A stretch of 64,000 bases of DNA from Candidatus Peregrinibacteria bacterium (GCA_018658105.1 JABHVW010000006.1:110594-174593), one strand, 5' to 3'; counted from the first letter of the stretch, positions 51,441-62,195 are shown. Numbers and translations are program-made. Notes: a model not told the origin generated them from the letters alone.

Positions 51441-53188
51441 GTTAAGTAACCTTCCATTTGTGAACTCCAAAGACTTTTATATAAAGAGTCTGGCTTATTA
51501 AGAAGTACTGCATGACTTCCCTGTTCAATAATTTTCCCTTTATCTAGCACAAGAATTCTATCCATCTGAACAATAGTTGAGAGTCTGTGTGCAATTACAA
51601 ACGTAGTCTTATTTTTCATAAGATTCTGCAATGCGTCTTGAATGAGCTTCTCTGAATGCACATCTAGATTACTTGTTGCTTCATCTAGAATGAGTATTTT
51701 AGTGTTACTTAAAATTGCACGCGCAATTGCGATTCTTTGACGTTCACCACCTGAAAGTTTTATTCCACGTTCACCCACTTTGGTAGCATAACCATTAGGC
51801 AGCTTCGCGATGAACTGATCGCAGTTAGCCATTTTTGATGCTGCAATAATTTCTTTCTTACTTGCATCGATTCGGCCATAGCTTATATTTTCCTCTAGAG
51901 AACGGTGAAAAAGAATAGGGTCTTGTGGCACTAATGCAATCTGAGACCTAAGGCTTTCTTGTTTTAGCTGAGAGATATCTTGCCCATCAATGAAGATTTT
52001 ACCTTCTTGTATATCGAAGAATCTAAACAGAAGCTTGGTGATGGTTGTTTTACCACCTCCAGATGGCCCGATTAATGCTATTTTCTCGCCAGGTTTAACT
52101 TTGAATGAAAGTTTTTTTAGGATGCCATTACTTTTGTCATATGCAAATTCAACTTTTTTAAATTCAACATCTCCTCGAGACAGCTTCAGCTCTGATGCAT
52201 TTGGAGCATCTAATACTTCGATTTCTTGATTTAGAATAATTGTCATTTCTTCAGCATCAGCAAGGGCTCTATGCATATCTTGTAAATGACGACCAGTGTG
52301 CCAAATATGTGTAAATACATCCATCATATACACTTGAATCAGCACGAAGGTACCAACTGTAATTAAACCATTACTCCAAAGATGAACTGTGGTCACAAGT
52401 ATAAGAATATTTAATGCAATCATTAATGCAGATTGAATCGTTTCAATATAATGTGAGAAAAGCCAAGATGCATAGGTTAAATCTCTCCAACTAATTGTCG
52501 TTTTATCGAAGCGTTTTTTTTCTGATACCTCACTCGCAAAGAGTTTTATATTAATATTATTAGTTAAAGAATCTGCAAGCTCTGCAGTTACTTTTGTTTC
52601 TGCTGCGGTTTCTTTTAAGTCGTATTTCTCGAGTTTATATCTAGAGATGTAGTAGTGCAGTACAAGAAAAATCATACTCCAAACTAATATTGCAGACCCT
52701 AAAATTGGATGAATTACAAATAATACAACCGTTGCAATCGTAACTCTTAATGCAGCTGTAAATAATTCGAAAGTAAGTACATCCATGAATTTCTCAAATG
52801 ACCTAGGTGTACGATTAACTCGTTTCACAAGAGACCCAACGAATTCATTTGAGAAAAACCTGTAAGAATGTGAGTGAATCTTTTTAAAACATTCTTGGCT
52901 CATTTCAGCCATAATAATTGGCTGCAACTTGATCATTCCATATGTTCCAATTCTCCAACCAAGAGTATTTATTAGGTATGCCATTAATATGAAACCTACA
53001 ATTTTAAATAATTCTTGCTTTTCTGCGGAAGCAACCATTGCATCAACAAATTCTCTATAGAAGATTGGGCTGAGGTAATTTGCCATTACACCAATTCCAA
53101 CCCCTCCAAAGGTAAGCAAAGTCAGCCATTTATATTGCTTTAAATATTTCTTGTAAAAATTTAGTGTTTGCTTTGTTGTTTTCCTCAT
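51437..53188 (-). CDS. ABC transporter, fused permease and ATPase (exporter type)
   Basis: A 583-residue half-transporter. Six membrane helices fill residues ~15-310 (ABC_membrane type 1), followed by a nucleotide-binding domain: Walker A GPSGGGKTT at about 376, Q-loop VPQDPILF, signature LSGGERQR, Walker B ILILDEATSN and the switch His in IAHRLSTI. It probably works as a homodimer exporting lipids, peptides or drugs. The substrate is unknown. A TGGTATAAA extended -10 lies about 18 bases upstream. Its 3' end overlaps fumC by four bases, tail to tail. Confidence 0.92.
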   Translation of the reverse strand: MRKTTKQTLNFYKKYLKQYKWLTLLTFGGVGIGVMANYLSPIFYREFVDAMVASAEKQELFKIVGFILMAYLINTLGWRIGTYGMIKLQPIIMAEMSQECFKKIHSHSYRFFSNEFVGSLVKRVNRTPRSFEKFMDVLTFELFTAALRVTIATVVLFVIHPILGSAILVWSMIFLVLHYYISRYKLEKYDLKETAAETKVTAELADSLTNNINIKLFASEVSEKKRFDKTTISWRDLTYASWLFSHYIETIQSALMIALNILILVTTVHLWSNGLITVGTFVLIQVYMMDVFTHIWHTGRHLQDMHRALADAEEMTIILNQEIEVLDAPNASELKLSRGDVEFKKVEFAYDKSNGILKKLSFKVKPGEKIALIGPSGGGKTTITKLLFRFFDIQEGKIFIDGQDISQLKQESLRSQIALVPQDPILFHRSLEENISYGRIDASKKEIIAASKMANCDQFIAKLPNGYATKVGERGIKLSGGERQRIAIARAILSNTKILILDEATSNLDVHSEKLIQDALQNLMKNKTTFVIAHRLSTIVQMDRILVLDKGKIIEQGSHAVLLNKPDSLYKSLWSSQMEGYLT

Positions 53189-53251
53189 ATTAAAAATAGT
53201 GAACCTGATTTATACCAGGAATGTGAACTTAACGCAAGTTTTTACAGCCAG

Positions 53252-55435
53252 CTAATTAACTGTAATAGATTTTTCGAAGTTATCTACAATGCCTTCACTG
53301 CTAGTTACTTCAAGGTGAATTGTGTATACACCAGTCTCTGTATAGTTGTGAACATCGGGCTTTCTGTCGAAGCTAATTTCTCCGTCTCCGAACTCCCAAC
53401 GGTAGCTGTCGATTGTACCTTGTGAACAAGATGGATCAACGCTTAAGAAAATTGGGGCAGAACCATTATCGATATTTACAGTAAAACAAGCAGTTAGAGC
53501 TACTGGCCTTACAACGATTTGGATTGGTGCTGTGTTGCGTAAGCCGTCTGCACCTACCACTGTTACGCTGGCGCTGAAAGTTCCAACTTCATTGTATTTA
53601 TATGTTACTGATGAGCCGCCGATATAAATATCGCTGCCATCACCGAAGTCGTATTCGTAAGATACAATGCTGCCATCTTTGTAAGTTGATGCTGATGCAT
53701 CGAAACGGACTGTGTGAGGAACCTCACCGTTGTTTGAATCAACTTCAACACGGCCGATTATTCCTTGTGCTCCAGCCTCGATACTTACTGTGGTTTCATC
53801 TGTAATTCCTGTTGAGTCAGTTACAAATAGAGTTGCATTGAATACGCCCTGTTCTTCATATGTGTGACTAACTTTATCACCTGAGTCATCGACTGTTCCG
53901 TCACCATCAAAATCCCATTCAAAATCTGTAATATCATCATCTGGATCTTGTGAGCCGGTACCGTCGAATACTACTGTGAGTGGAACTGGGCCAGAAAGTG
54001 TGCTCGCCTGAATATCACCCTGAGGCGCTGTGCCTTCTTCTAGGACAAGTATTTCAAGTAAAGTTACATCTTCGTCACCGTCTGAATTTTCGACTGTTAG
54101 AGTTAGATCGAAGTCACCTGCTTTTTCAAATGTGTGGCTAGTATTTCTGCTTTGTACTTTTGTGCCATCACCGAAATCCCAAGAATATTTTTTAATTACT
54201 CCATCACGGATTTGAGATAGTTCGCCTGTAAATTCATATTTTTCACCAACATAATATGGATCACCTTCTGGCACATCGCTGCTGATTATTGCTCGCATTC
54301 CGCCAACGCTTCCTGCTTCAACTGTGAATGTGCTTACGTTAAATTCACCGTTATTGTCAGTTACTCTTAAAGATACATCGAAGTTACCTTCTTGAGTAAA
54401 TTCGTATTCAGATTTAACGCCTTCACCATCGTCGTAACGTCCGTCTCCGTCGAAGTCCCATTCGTAGTTGATAATTTCACCATCTGGATCGTAAGAAGCT
54501 GTAGCGTCGAATTTTACAGTGAGTGGCACTTCACCACTACCTGGTAATGCGCTAAACACTGCTGCAACCAGTTCATTTTGAATTCCTACTTCAGTTACGA
54601 AATCGCCAGTGAATTGCTCACCGCTCTTAATGTCCATGTAATTTAATGAGAGAGTAACGGTGTAAAGCCCGTCACCTTCTGCTTTTTTTGTATATCTGTG
54701 TGCAACCTGCTCGCCATTGCCTGAGCTGCCGTCGCCGAAGTCCCATGAATATGAAAGTACTTCATAAACACCTGGGTCAATTGGCACTGAGCCTGCGTCA
54801 AAAATAACTTCAATTGGTGCTGTCAGCCCGATTGGGTTTGCAGGGCTAGTAATAATTGGAGATGAGAATCTTTGTTCTGTTACTAATCTTGGAGTTAGCA
54901 GCACAAGGCCTACTAACCAAATAATCGCAAGAATGAAAAATGCAATTCCGCTATATAACGCAAGTTTTGAATGTTTTTTCTTTGCAGCCAAATCTGTTTT
55001 TGGAGCAAGCATTGATTTTAAGAAGCCGACCCCTGAAATTCCAAGTGCAACTAGAACAATTAGTCCAATCAAGATGTTGAAAATCATCATGAGGAAGTTT
55101 CCAAAGCCTGCTTGTGAAAGAGGCAATACATTGAAAAGTCCGATTGGATTTGTACCTACTGCGAAAGCCCAAACGATTACAAATAAAAGAGTTACACCGT
55201 AAGAAATTGCCAGCACCATTGCTAAACGTTTCATCATATCTTTTTTATTTGCTGATTTTTCAGCTTTTTCTACAGCTTCAAGCGGGCTATCTGGAGCAGC
55301 TGTTTGAACTACTTCCTGATGCATTTCTTTAGGTAATTCTTGAGGAGTTTCATGTGAAACTTCTTGAGGTAGTTCCGGAGAATTTTCCGGTGTATTTTCC
55401 TGTGGACTTTCGTGTGGTGGAGTATTTTCTTCCAT
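53252..55435 (-). CDS. Membrane-anchored protein with six PKD domains
   Basis: 727 residues. An N-terminal Pro/Glu-rich cytoplasmic stretch with repeated PQE/TPQ units (1-60) is followed by three membrane helices (about 70-93, 105-133, 155-178). Six PKD domains in tandem fill ~190-727, each with the family core, such as YSWDFGDGS, YEWDFDGDG, YSWDFGDGT, FEWDFDGDG, YEYDFGDGS and YRWEFGDGE. Many repeats include calcium-binding-like DxDxDG loops. PKD domains are extracellular beta-sandwiches used for adhesion or as spacers. It ends the operon with the 1611-residue PKD protein and the pilin-like genes. Confidence 0.88.
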   Translation of the reverse strand: MEENTPPHESPQENTPENSPELPQEVSHETPQELPKEMHQEVVQTAAPDSPLEAVEKAEKSANKKDMMKRLAMVLAISYGVTLLFVIVWAFAVGTNPIGLFNVLPLSQAGFGNFLMMIFNILIGLIVLVALGISGVGFLKSMLAPKTDLAAKKKHSKLALYSGIAFFILAIIWLVGLVLLTPRLVTEQRFSSPIITSPANPIGLTAPIEVIFDAGSVPIDPGVYEVLSYSWDFGDGSSGNGEQVAHRYTKKAEGDGLYTVTLSLNYMDIKSGEQFTGDFVTEVGIQNELVAAVFSALPGSGEVPLTVKFDATASYDPDGEIINYEWDFDGDGRYDDGEGVKSEYEFTQEGNFDVSLRVTDNNGEFNVSTFTVEAGSVGGMRAIISSDVPEGDPYYVGEKYEFTGELSQIRDGVIKKYSWDFGDGTKVQSRNTSHTFEKAGDFDLTLTVENSDGDEDVTLLEILVLEEGTAPQGDIQASTLSGPVPLTVVFDGTGSQDPDDDITDFEWDFDGDGTVDDSGDKVSHTYEEQGVFNATLFVTDSTGITDETTVSIEAGAQGIIGRVEVDSNNGEVPHTVRFDASASTYKDGSIVSYEYDFGDGSDIYIGGSSVTYKYNEVGTFSASVTVVGADGLRNTAPIQIVVRPVALTACFTVNIDNGSAPIFLSVDPSCSQGTIDSYRWEFGDGEISFDRKPDVHNYTETGVYTIHLEVTSSEGIVDNFEKSITVN

Positions 55436-55440
55436 AAAAT

Positions 55441-58400
55441 TTATTTAGAATACATTGGACGCATAGCTATAGTTATGCCGAATATGGCAGTAATTAAAGC
55501 CGCGAGAATAAAGAATAACATTTCGTTTGGCGTAACACTGAACAGACTAGCAGCTCCGAGATCACTATCAAAGACTAGTTGTAAAGTTGTCACATCTGAC
55601 TCGCCTGTTTCTGGGTCTGTTACTGTTAATTTCACTACAGTTGGGCCAAATAGATTTGAGAAGCTTGTTCTCCAACTACCTGCAATGCTTGAACTGTAAT
55701 CAAGGTCGTTGTCGCGAATTCCGTCATCATCTATACCATCAAGGAAAATATTTTTATCAATTGTGTAATTTGCTCGGCCACTGCCGCCTTCTACACTAAA
55801 GTAGAATGTCACCTCGCCTTCGTTACCCTCTAAGATCACTTGATTTTGATCGTTTGGAGATGGTATTGAAGTCAGAACTGCTGTAATTGGTTGGTCTGGG
55901 TCATTTAGCTCAACTGTTTTAATTACTGAGTCTTCCTGACCAATATCGTCTCTGATTGTTAATTTAACTTCGAATGCATCGTAATCAAGGTAAGTGTAAC
56001 GTGGATCTTCTTCATGACTGTCGATCACTCCGTCTTCGTTGAAATCCCATTCCCATTCTCGAACTTCGATAACTGGATCAGTAAATGATGTGTCTTTAAA
56101 AATTGCTGTTAGATCTTCAACGGTGTAGCTGAAGTCTGCCTCTGGATCCTCTGCCTCCATAACTGCAATTTCTTGCACTAAAGTGTCTTCTTGGCCCGTA
56201 CTGTCTACAACAGTAAGCTTAACCTCGTAGTTGCCCAATGCTTCGTAGTCATGGCTATCAACATCTTCTAATGAGTCTAGATCATCATCTGGCACGCCGT
56301 TTCCGTTTGTATCTTTGCTGAGATCGAAATCCCAATAAACACCTTGTAGTTCAGCGCCATTTTCTTCATCTATAAATGAGTTATTTCTGAATGTTACAAC
56401 CGTGCTATCAACATCTGCAAAGAAGCGTGCTTCGGGTGCTTCTGAAATTGCATCAACGAAAATTCGAACTGTGTCTGAAGTTGCTGTAGCACCTGAGTCG
56501 TCTTCAACTTTTAGCTGAACATCAATTCCATCAGTTGCAACTTGCGTTGGAACGAAAGCAAATGAATTACCTTCTTCTGCATCGTTATTGAAGAAACCGT
56601 CGCCTTCTAGATCCCACCAATGGAATAAAATTTCACCATCTGGATCGTATGAAGAGCTTGAGAAAATAATTTCGTCACCTAGATAGATTGAGTTTCTATC
56701 AACTGAAAATGCAGCGACTGGGCTTTCGTTTGGCCCATTTGTGAAAGTTAGAGTTGGAGAATCAGACAATGAGTCAAAACTTGAAACAACGTTGTTGTCA
56801 CTATCGGTCACCTCTGCTGCAAAACCATATTCATGTTCTTCGTCTTCCTCGCCATTTGTATTTACGGTTAGTGAGAAATTTAAGCTTTGTGCAATAACTG
56901 TTCCTAGCTCTTTTGCAGAGTTATCAACGTCGTAGTACCAACCTTTTACGAATGCGATGTCACCATCTTCGTCTACGGCATCTACAGAAATACTAACTTT
57001 TGCTGGGGTTTCGAAACTGTCTGGTATGGCACTAATACTTCGAATTCTTGGCGGTAAATCTATAATATTTATTTCAACAACTGAATCAGATTTAATTGTG
57101 GCATCTTCTTTGTCGGACACAGTTAGAGTGACTGTAAAGATTGCATGCTCATCGTAAGTGTGTGTTGCTGAAGACTGATTTGAAGTTGTTCCATCTCCAA
57201 AATTCCAACTGTAATCTAAATCATTATTACTTCCGTCTGTGTTGATTGAATTGCTAGCGTCAAAAGTGAAACGAGTGTTTACGTTACCCGTTAGCGAGTC
57301 ACCGAATCCGATGTCTTCGCCATTAGATGTCACCTCTAAAACTGCAATTGGAGAATCTGCCTCAGAAATATATACACGTCGTGTGATTAGATTTCGATTA
57401 TTGTCGTCGTCGAGAGCAGTTAGAGTTACATAGAAAATGCCTGACTTATCATAAGTATGAGTGAAGTTTGCAGAAGCAGCCGTTAGACTTTCTGTGAAGT
57501 CGCTACTGCCATCATTGAAGTCGATTTCAAATGCAGTTGCATTTTGACTCTTAGCCACAAAACTTACTGTAGTTTCACCGTTTTCTCCCAGATGTCTTGC
57601 TGCGTCACCTGACACCTCTAGATCAACATCTAGCACTGAATCAATTAGTACATTCCGAGTGAAGCTGCTGCTTTGTTGTAAGTCACCGACATGATCATCT
57701 TGAGCGACTAAAGTTACATCGTAGTCGCCTGTGTTTAGAAATTGAACTGTAAGCTCTTCACCGTCTGCTGACTGCTCTATGAACCTGTAATCTACACCAG
57801 AAACTGCGTCAATTTCCCAAGTTAAAGTTAATGTGTCGTTTTGGTCTGGATCAAATGTATCTGATGCATCAAACATTATTGTTCCGGGATTTTGTGGATT
57901 TAAAACTTCGTAATCGAAGCTCACTACTGGAGCTTGAGATTCAACTAATATTTCAACTGACGTACTATCTATGTCACCGCTTCCATCCTCGATCTGCAGA
58001 GTGACAGTGTAAACACCTGGATCTTGAAATGCACGATTAAAGTTACTACCACTCTCAGAAATTTGACCTCCTGCAGAGTCGGTAATAGTCCACTGATAAC
58101 TGCTTATTGTGCCGATATCTGTAGAAGATGCCCCTCCGTCAAAACTGAAAGCCTGCCCCACTGGACCAGACTTTGGTGTGTGGGAAATTCTTGCTGCAGG
58201 TGATGCAACATATAATGTGAAGTATTTTTTATCTTTTGTTCCAAGAGAATCAGTTACAGTAACCGAAACATTATATGTACCTGGCCTTCCGTAAAGATGA
58301 GTTGGCTTGAAATTTTGGTCTTGGGCCCATGGGCCAGAGAGAGTTTCGCTATCTCCAAAATCCCAATCAACGGATGAAAGTAAACTGCCAGACCCATCCT

Positions 58401-60276
58401 CTGAGCCTGTTAAGTCGAACTCAATACCATTTTTCGCTTCTGCTTCAGTTACTTTTAAACTTCCTCTGTCTATAATAGGTCTAGATGCAAAATTTGCGAT
58501 TTCTTTTATTTCACCGCCAATGTTGGCCTTCAATACAATTGTAGATTTTGCCGGCTCAACAATAATAGGGATTAGCGCCAATCCTGGTGCAATGTTTGGA
58601 GATGAACTAGTCACTCTTACCCTAGCTAAATATGTACCAGGCGTATCGTATCTTTTAGTGGCCGTAGCTCCCTCAACATTACCGTCACCACTCTCAATTG
58701 AAGCTGGTGCGTTTTCCCATGTAAAAGTGTCGTCCCCATTTGTATCCCAAGATATTTGCTCGTTTGTTACTGTTTGACCACTTGGGTCGAGAGTTCCAAG
58801 TGCATCAAAACGCACAATTAATGGAGCGCTACCTCTGGTAACGCTTGCAGACATTTGAACAGATACAAAATCTAAATTCTGTACTAATACATTCAAATCA
58901 TTCATTGACTGCAATACCTCGCTTGCTGTGTTTACGTTAACACGTGCTTCTGCGTCGGTCAGCATATCTATTGAGTTGGCAAAAGCAGTATGCACTGCAC
59001 TTAAGCTTGATCCATCTAGCTCACCCCCCTCTGTATCGAATAAACCTTCTAGCACCCCGAAATCTGCAATTAGCTCTGAAACTTTATTTTCATAGTCATG
59101 CTCAATTGCTAATTCGATATCCTCTAAACGCTTACATATAACACCACCAAAATCTCTTGTTGAAGTATTGTAAATTGTGACTCCAAGACTAATACCTCTA
59201 TATTGATCATCATCACGGCCATTTTCAGGGCATTCAAGGCCTTTTGAGATAGTGCTAAGGTCACCATCAAACTCATCCGCATGAACAGATGGGAATATTT
59301 TTTCGCCAATAGACCTGAATGGGTTGAAAGATGTTGGCTTTACACCGCTTCGGAGATAATCAAAGAGTAACTGAGCAGCCTGATATGTCTCACTTAATGA
59401 GTCTACCTGTCTTTGAATCCGTCTTGCACCTTCACGCATGTCGTCTATATATTCATCGATATCTCGTTCATCTATTAGTTGGTATTCATCAGCTAATTTA
59501 CCGTCGTCATCTGAACCTTCGATAAATTCGAGACCAAATTCAATGTAACCGCCAAGAGTTTGATCTTTTTCTTCCACATCAATAATCTGTGGTGGTTCTA
59601 TAGATTTAAGGAAAAACACTTCGGAAGAAACTGAAACCAATGTTTCATATGCATCGAGATATTCGCTTGTAGTGTTTTCAATTTCGCGAACAACTCCATT
59701 TACATCAAATGAGCCACCAGCGCTTGTAATTGTTTCACCGGTACCACCACCTGCGACTGTGCCGCCAGTTGTAGAGCCGCCACCGGCAGATATAAGTGTA
59801 TTAACCAAAGCAAATGAACCAAGAATAATAAGAATACCTATTACTGCATAAGTAATGGTCTTTTTACCTTTTGTTGCCATTTCTTCATCACCTCGACTTG
59901 CTACATACATCACTCCACCATAAATGATTATGATTGTAGCTAGAAGCCCTAAAAATCCTAGAGCAAAATTTACTATTGTCTGTATAAAGTCACGAAGGTT
60001 GTCGTTTCTAGTAAGAGCTTCGTCGTAACCTGCTGAGTCAGGGCTATCAAAACCACCTTCATATTCAGTGAAATCAATTACCCTACCGCTTGTGTCACAA
60101 CCGGCAGCATCTGCTAAATTTTCGCTTAAATTTGCACAATCTGAATCCTGGATATCTCCTTGCCCCTCTCCATCTAAACCTAAATCTAAACCAAAATCTA
60201 AAGCCGCTGCCCACGGAGCAGAGAGCATAAGTAATGCACTTAATAAGATTGTGGCGAGAAAATTGCGTAATTTCAT
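55441..60276 (-). CDS. Giant surface protein: T4SS-pilin-like module plus about ten PKD-like domains
   Basis: 1611 residues. A signal peptide (1-25) is followed by a TrbC/VirB2-like two-helix module at about 90-170, with GVMYVASRGDEE and AVIGILIILGSFALVNTL. A helical region (~195-460) comes next, then about ten or eleven PKD-like domains (WDFGDSE, YSWNFGDGT, WEWDFNEDG and more degenerate ones). A C-terminal membrane helix (about 1580-1602) with a short YSK tail anchors it. The protein would span from the membrane far outward. Adhesion to a host cell is an attractive but unproven role. It starts 33 bases after the next pilin-like gene. Confidence 0.88.
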   Translation of the reverse strand: MKLRNFLATILLSALLMLSAPWAAALDFGLDLGLDGEGQGDIQDSDCANLSENLADAAGCDTSGRVIDFTEYEGGFDSPDSAGYDEALTRNDNLRDFIQTIVNFALGFLGLLATIIIIYGGVMYVASRGDEEMATKGKKTITYAVIGILIILGSFALVNTLISAGGGSTTGGTVAGGGTGETITSAGGSFDVNGVVREIENTTSEYLDAYETLVSVSSEVFFLKSIEPPQIIDVEEKDQTLGGYIEFGLEFIEGSDDDGKLADEYQLIDERDIDEYIDDMREGARRIQRQVDSLSETYQAAQLLFDYLRSGVKPTSFNPFRSIGEKIFPSVHADEFDGDLSTISKGLECPENGRDDDQYRGISLGVTIYNTSTRDFGGVICKRLEDIELAIEHDYENKVSELIADFGVLEGLFDTEGGELDGSSLSAVHTAFANSIDMLTDAEARVNVNTASEVLQSMNDLNVLVQNLDFVSVQMSASVTRGSAPLIVRFDALGTLDPSGQTVTNEQISWDTNGDDTFTWENAPASIESGDGNVEGATATKRYDTPGTYLARVRVTSSSPNIAPGLALIPIIVEPAKSTIVLKANIGGEIKEIANFASRPIIDRGSLKVTEAEAKNGIEFDLTGSEDGSGSLLSSVDWDFGDSETLSGPWAQDQNFKPTHLYGRPGTYNVSVTVTDSLGTKDKKYFTLYVASPAARISHTPKSGPVGQAFSFDGGASSTDIGTISSYQWTITDSAGGQISESGSNFNRAFQDPGVYTVTLQIEDGSGDIDSTSVEILVESQAPVVSFDYEVLNPQNPGTIMFDASDTFDPDQNDTLTLTWEIDAVSGVDYRFIEQSADGEELTVQFLNTGDYDVTLVAQDDHVGDLQQSSSFTRNVLIDSVLDVDLEVSGDAARHLGENGETTVSFVAKSQNATAFEIDFNDGSSDFTESLTAASANFTHTYDKSGIFYVTLTALDDDNNRNLITRRVYISEADSPIAVLEVTSNGEDIGFGDSLTGNVNTRFTFDASNSINTDGSNNDLDYSWNFGDGTTSNQSSATHTYDEHAIFTVTLTVSDKEDATIKSDSVVEINIIDLPPRIRSISAIPDSFETPAKVSISVDAVDEDGDIAFVKGWYYDVDNSAKELGTVIAQSLNFSLTVNTNGEEDEEHEYGFAAEVTDSDNNVVSSFDSLSDSPTLTFTNGPNESPVAAFSVDRNSIYLGDEIIFSSSSYDPDGEILFHWWDLEGDGFFNNDAEEGNSFAFVPTQVATDGIDVQLKVEDDSGATATSDTVRIFVDAISEAPEARFFADVDSTVVTFRNNSFIDEENGAELQGVYWDFDLSKDTNGNGVPDDDLDSLEDVDSHDYEALGNYEVKLTVVDSTGQEDTLVQEIAVMEAEDPEADFSYTVEDLTAIFKDTSFTDPVIEVREWEWDFNEDGVIDSHEEDPRYTYLDYDAFEVKLTIRDDIGQEDSVIKTVELNDPDQPITAVLTSIPSPNDQNQVILEGNEGEVTFYFSVEGGSGRANYTIDKNIFLDGIDDDGIRDNDLDYSSSIAGSWRTSFSNLFGPTVVKLTVTDPETGESDVTTLQLVFDSDLGAASLFSVTPNEMLFFILAALITAIFGITIAMRPMYSK

Positions 60277-60309
60277 GTGGAGAATTTTTCTGAGCTATAA
60301 TAGCCTGTT

Positions 60310-61269
60310 TTATCTACTGGCATCAAGTTCTACTAATGTAGATGTAATGGCGAAAGCGGCTCCCGCTAAAATTATACCGACTACTGCGCCGAAAATGATT
60401 TTTTTTGCCTTTGATATACTTTCTTCGTCTTCCCTTGCCATCACATATAAATAACCTGCGTAAAGTAAAAATGCGAAAGCCAAAGTGCCAACTGTACCTG
60501 CAATGAAGTTTGTAACTTGAGCAATTAAGTCTTGAGCTTCGGCAACTCCAAGTGAAGTTCCTTGCTCTTGGAAAAGCACATCTTTCACAACAAATTCTGA
60601 GATTGCGATTATAAAGAGACCTGCAAGTGACCAAGTTATTTGGCGTTTTGCTGTCGCGATTTGATCGTCGCTATATGACCCTGCTACGTAACGCAGACCT
60701 GCGGTTACCAAAACGAAAACTGCTACAGAGGCAATTACCGTTTCAACAAGTGTGTAAATACCTTGAGTTAAAGTGTTAGTTCTACGACCGAATTCTCTGG
60801 CGCCGGCTTCGCCTCCACGGAATATTTCACCTTCAAAGCCGAACATAACCTCAACAAGGCTGTCAGCCATGAAAATTATTACGAGCCCCATAACTGCGGC
60901 CACAATATAGTTTTTGGACTTAGTCCACATCTCTTCGCTTTCACTACCAGCAGTTACCATTTTGATTCCCATTATAATAATGAATATAACTGCAAGCGGT
61001 GTGACAATTAATTTAAAGAAATTTAAAAAGTTGTCGATTGCACCGACTACACTCTGCGAACCATCTTCAGTGAATGGATCGTCTTGAAAAGTTGGAAATT
61101 CAATTTCTTCGGCCCCAGGCTCTAGGTCGCCACTTTGCTCTTTAATGCCATCTGAGAATTCTTCAAAAACATTTCTAAAATTATGATCATCGTCATCTGC
61201 TGCCATTGCTGGAATTGCCCAGCCGAGCTGAAGTAAAAGTACTATAAATAATGTAAAAAGTTTTTTCAT
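60310..61269 (-). CDS. Membrane protein with three tandem T4SS-pilin-like modules
   Basis: 319 residues. A signal peptide (cut near AMAADD) and a short acidic segment precede three copies of a VirB2/TrbC-like two-helix module. Each has a small-residue helix, a glycine turn, an (E/D)E-containing cytoplasmic loop with lysines, then a second helix. The loops read MVTAGSESEEMWTKSK, YVAGSYSDDQIATAKR and YVMAREDEESISKAKK. Single modules of this kind are pilins of type IV secretion systems. Tandem fusions are typical of CPR genomes, where their role is unknown. Its ATG shares a base with the stop of the upstream gene (TAATG). Confidence 0.85.
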   Translation of the reverse strand: MKKLFTLFIVLLLQLGWAIPAMAADDDDHNFRNVFEEFSDGIKEQSGDLEPGAEEIEFPTFQDDPFTEDGSQSVVGAIDNFLNFFKLIVTPLAVIFIIIMGIKMVTAGSESEEMWTKSKNYIVAAVMGLVIIFMADSLVEVMFGFEGEIFRGGEAGAREFGRRTNTLTQGIYTLVETVIASVAVFVLVTAGLRYVAGSYSDDQIATAKRQITWSLAGLFIIAISEFVVKDVLFQEQGTSLGVAEAQDLIAQVTNFIAGTVGTLAFAFLLYAGYLYVMAREDEESISKAKKIIFGAVVGIILAGAAFAITSTLVELDASR

Positions 61270-62189
61270 TAGAAGGACCCGGTTATTACTGTAGAAACTA
61301 AGGCGAAGGCACTGTAAATAATTATTATTCCAATTACTGAATTCAATAAGATTTTTTTCGCAAGGTTTGTTCGCTCTTCATTTCCGGCGGACGTTACATA
61401 AACGACACCACCTATTACTATACCAAGCATCATTATTGGCCCTACGAACGTAACCAATATATTAGTAAATGCTACCACCTGAGCAATAAATGCATTTTGA
61501 TCGATCTCTACAATTGTTTTAGAGGCCGTGTCATTATACTCAGCGTCGTAAAGTATGTTTCTTACAACCAAATCTGATATTAGTACTAAAAAGAGTCCGG
61601 CCGCCCCTACCATGAGTGATTTTTTAGATTGAGTAACCGCCTCTTCATTATGTGAGCCGCTTATCATTGTGGCACCTGCACGAATGAACATGAGTGCTGC
61701 AAGGCTACCAAGTACATATTTAAAGAATGTCACGATAATCTTGGTTGTGTCGTCAAAAAGTTTAGCTCTCTCTACAAGGGCATCAGGATCTTCAAGGAAA
61801 TTACCCTGCCTGAAATCAAAAATCTCTGCCATTGGACCTGCGATACTTATCATTGCGAGACCGATGATTGCCATTGTAATAGATGTTTTTTGAGTTTTTA
61901 CAGTTTCTTCGTTCTCCCCTCCTATAACCATGGTGAATCCAGAAATTACAATTAATAAGACTGCGATCGCACCTATAACTATCCTTAAAGTTCTGCCAAT
62001 TGGCCCAAGAAGACTTTCTGCTCTTTGTATAGCTGTGTCGCCTTCAGGATTTGGGACTCCAATTCCATCTACGTCTGGTAAAGGCACAAAAGCTGCGCTT
62101 ACATCTGGAATTCCCCCTACAACAAGGGCAGCAAGAAGCCCAGCAGAAATAGCTGCGAATATTTTCCAATGTTTCATGACGTGTGGCAT
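61269..62189 (-). CDS. Membrane protein with three tandem T4SS-pilin-like modules, first gene of cluster
   Basis: About 306 residues from ATG 62189. A signal peptide is followed by three two-helix pilin-like modules, with loops VIGGENEETVKTQK, ISGSHNEEAVTQSK and YVTSAGNEERTNLAKK. I choose ATG 62189 over the upstream GTG at 62237 because an extended -10 (62196-62204) ends six bases before it, so an upstream start would not be transcribed. Paralogous to the next gene. It is transcribed divergently from secE-nusG. Confidence 0.83.
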   Translation of the reverse strand: MPHVMKHWKIFAAISAGLLAALVVGGIPDVSAAFVPLPDVDGIGVPNPEGDTAIQRAESLLGPIGRTLRIVIGAIAVLLIVISGFTMVIGGENEETVKTQKTSITMAIIGLAMISIAGPMAEIFDFRQGNFLEDPDALVERAKLFDDTTKIIVTFFKYVLGSLAALMFIRAGATMISGSHNEEAVTQSKKSLMVGAAGLFLVLISDLVVRNILYDAEYNDTASKTIVEIDQNAFIAQVVAFTNILVTFVGPIMMLGIVIGGVVYVTSAGNEERTNLAKKILLNSVIGIIIIYSAFALVSTVITGSF

Positions 62190-62195
62190 ATGCAC

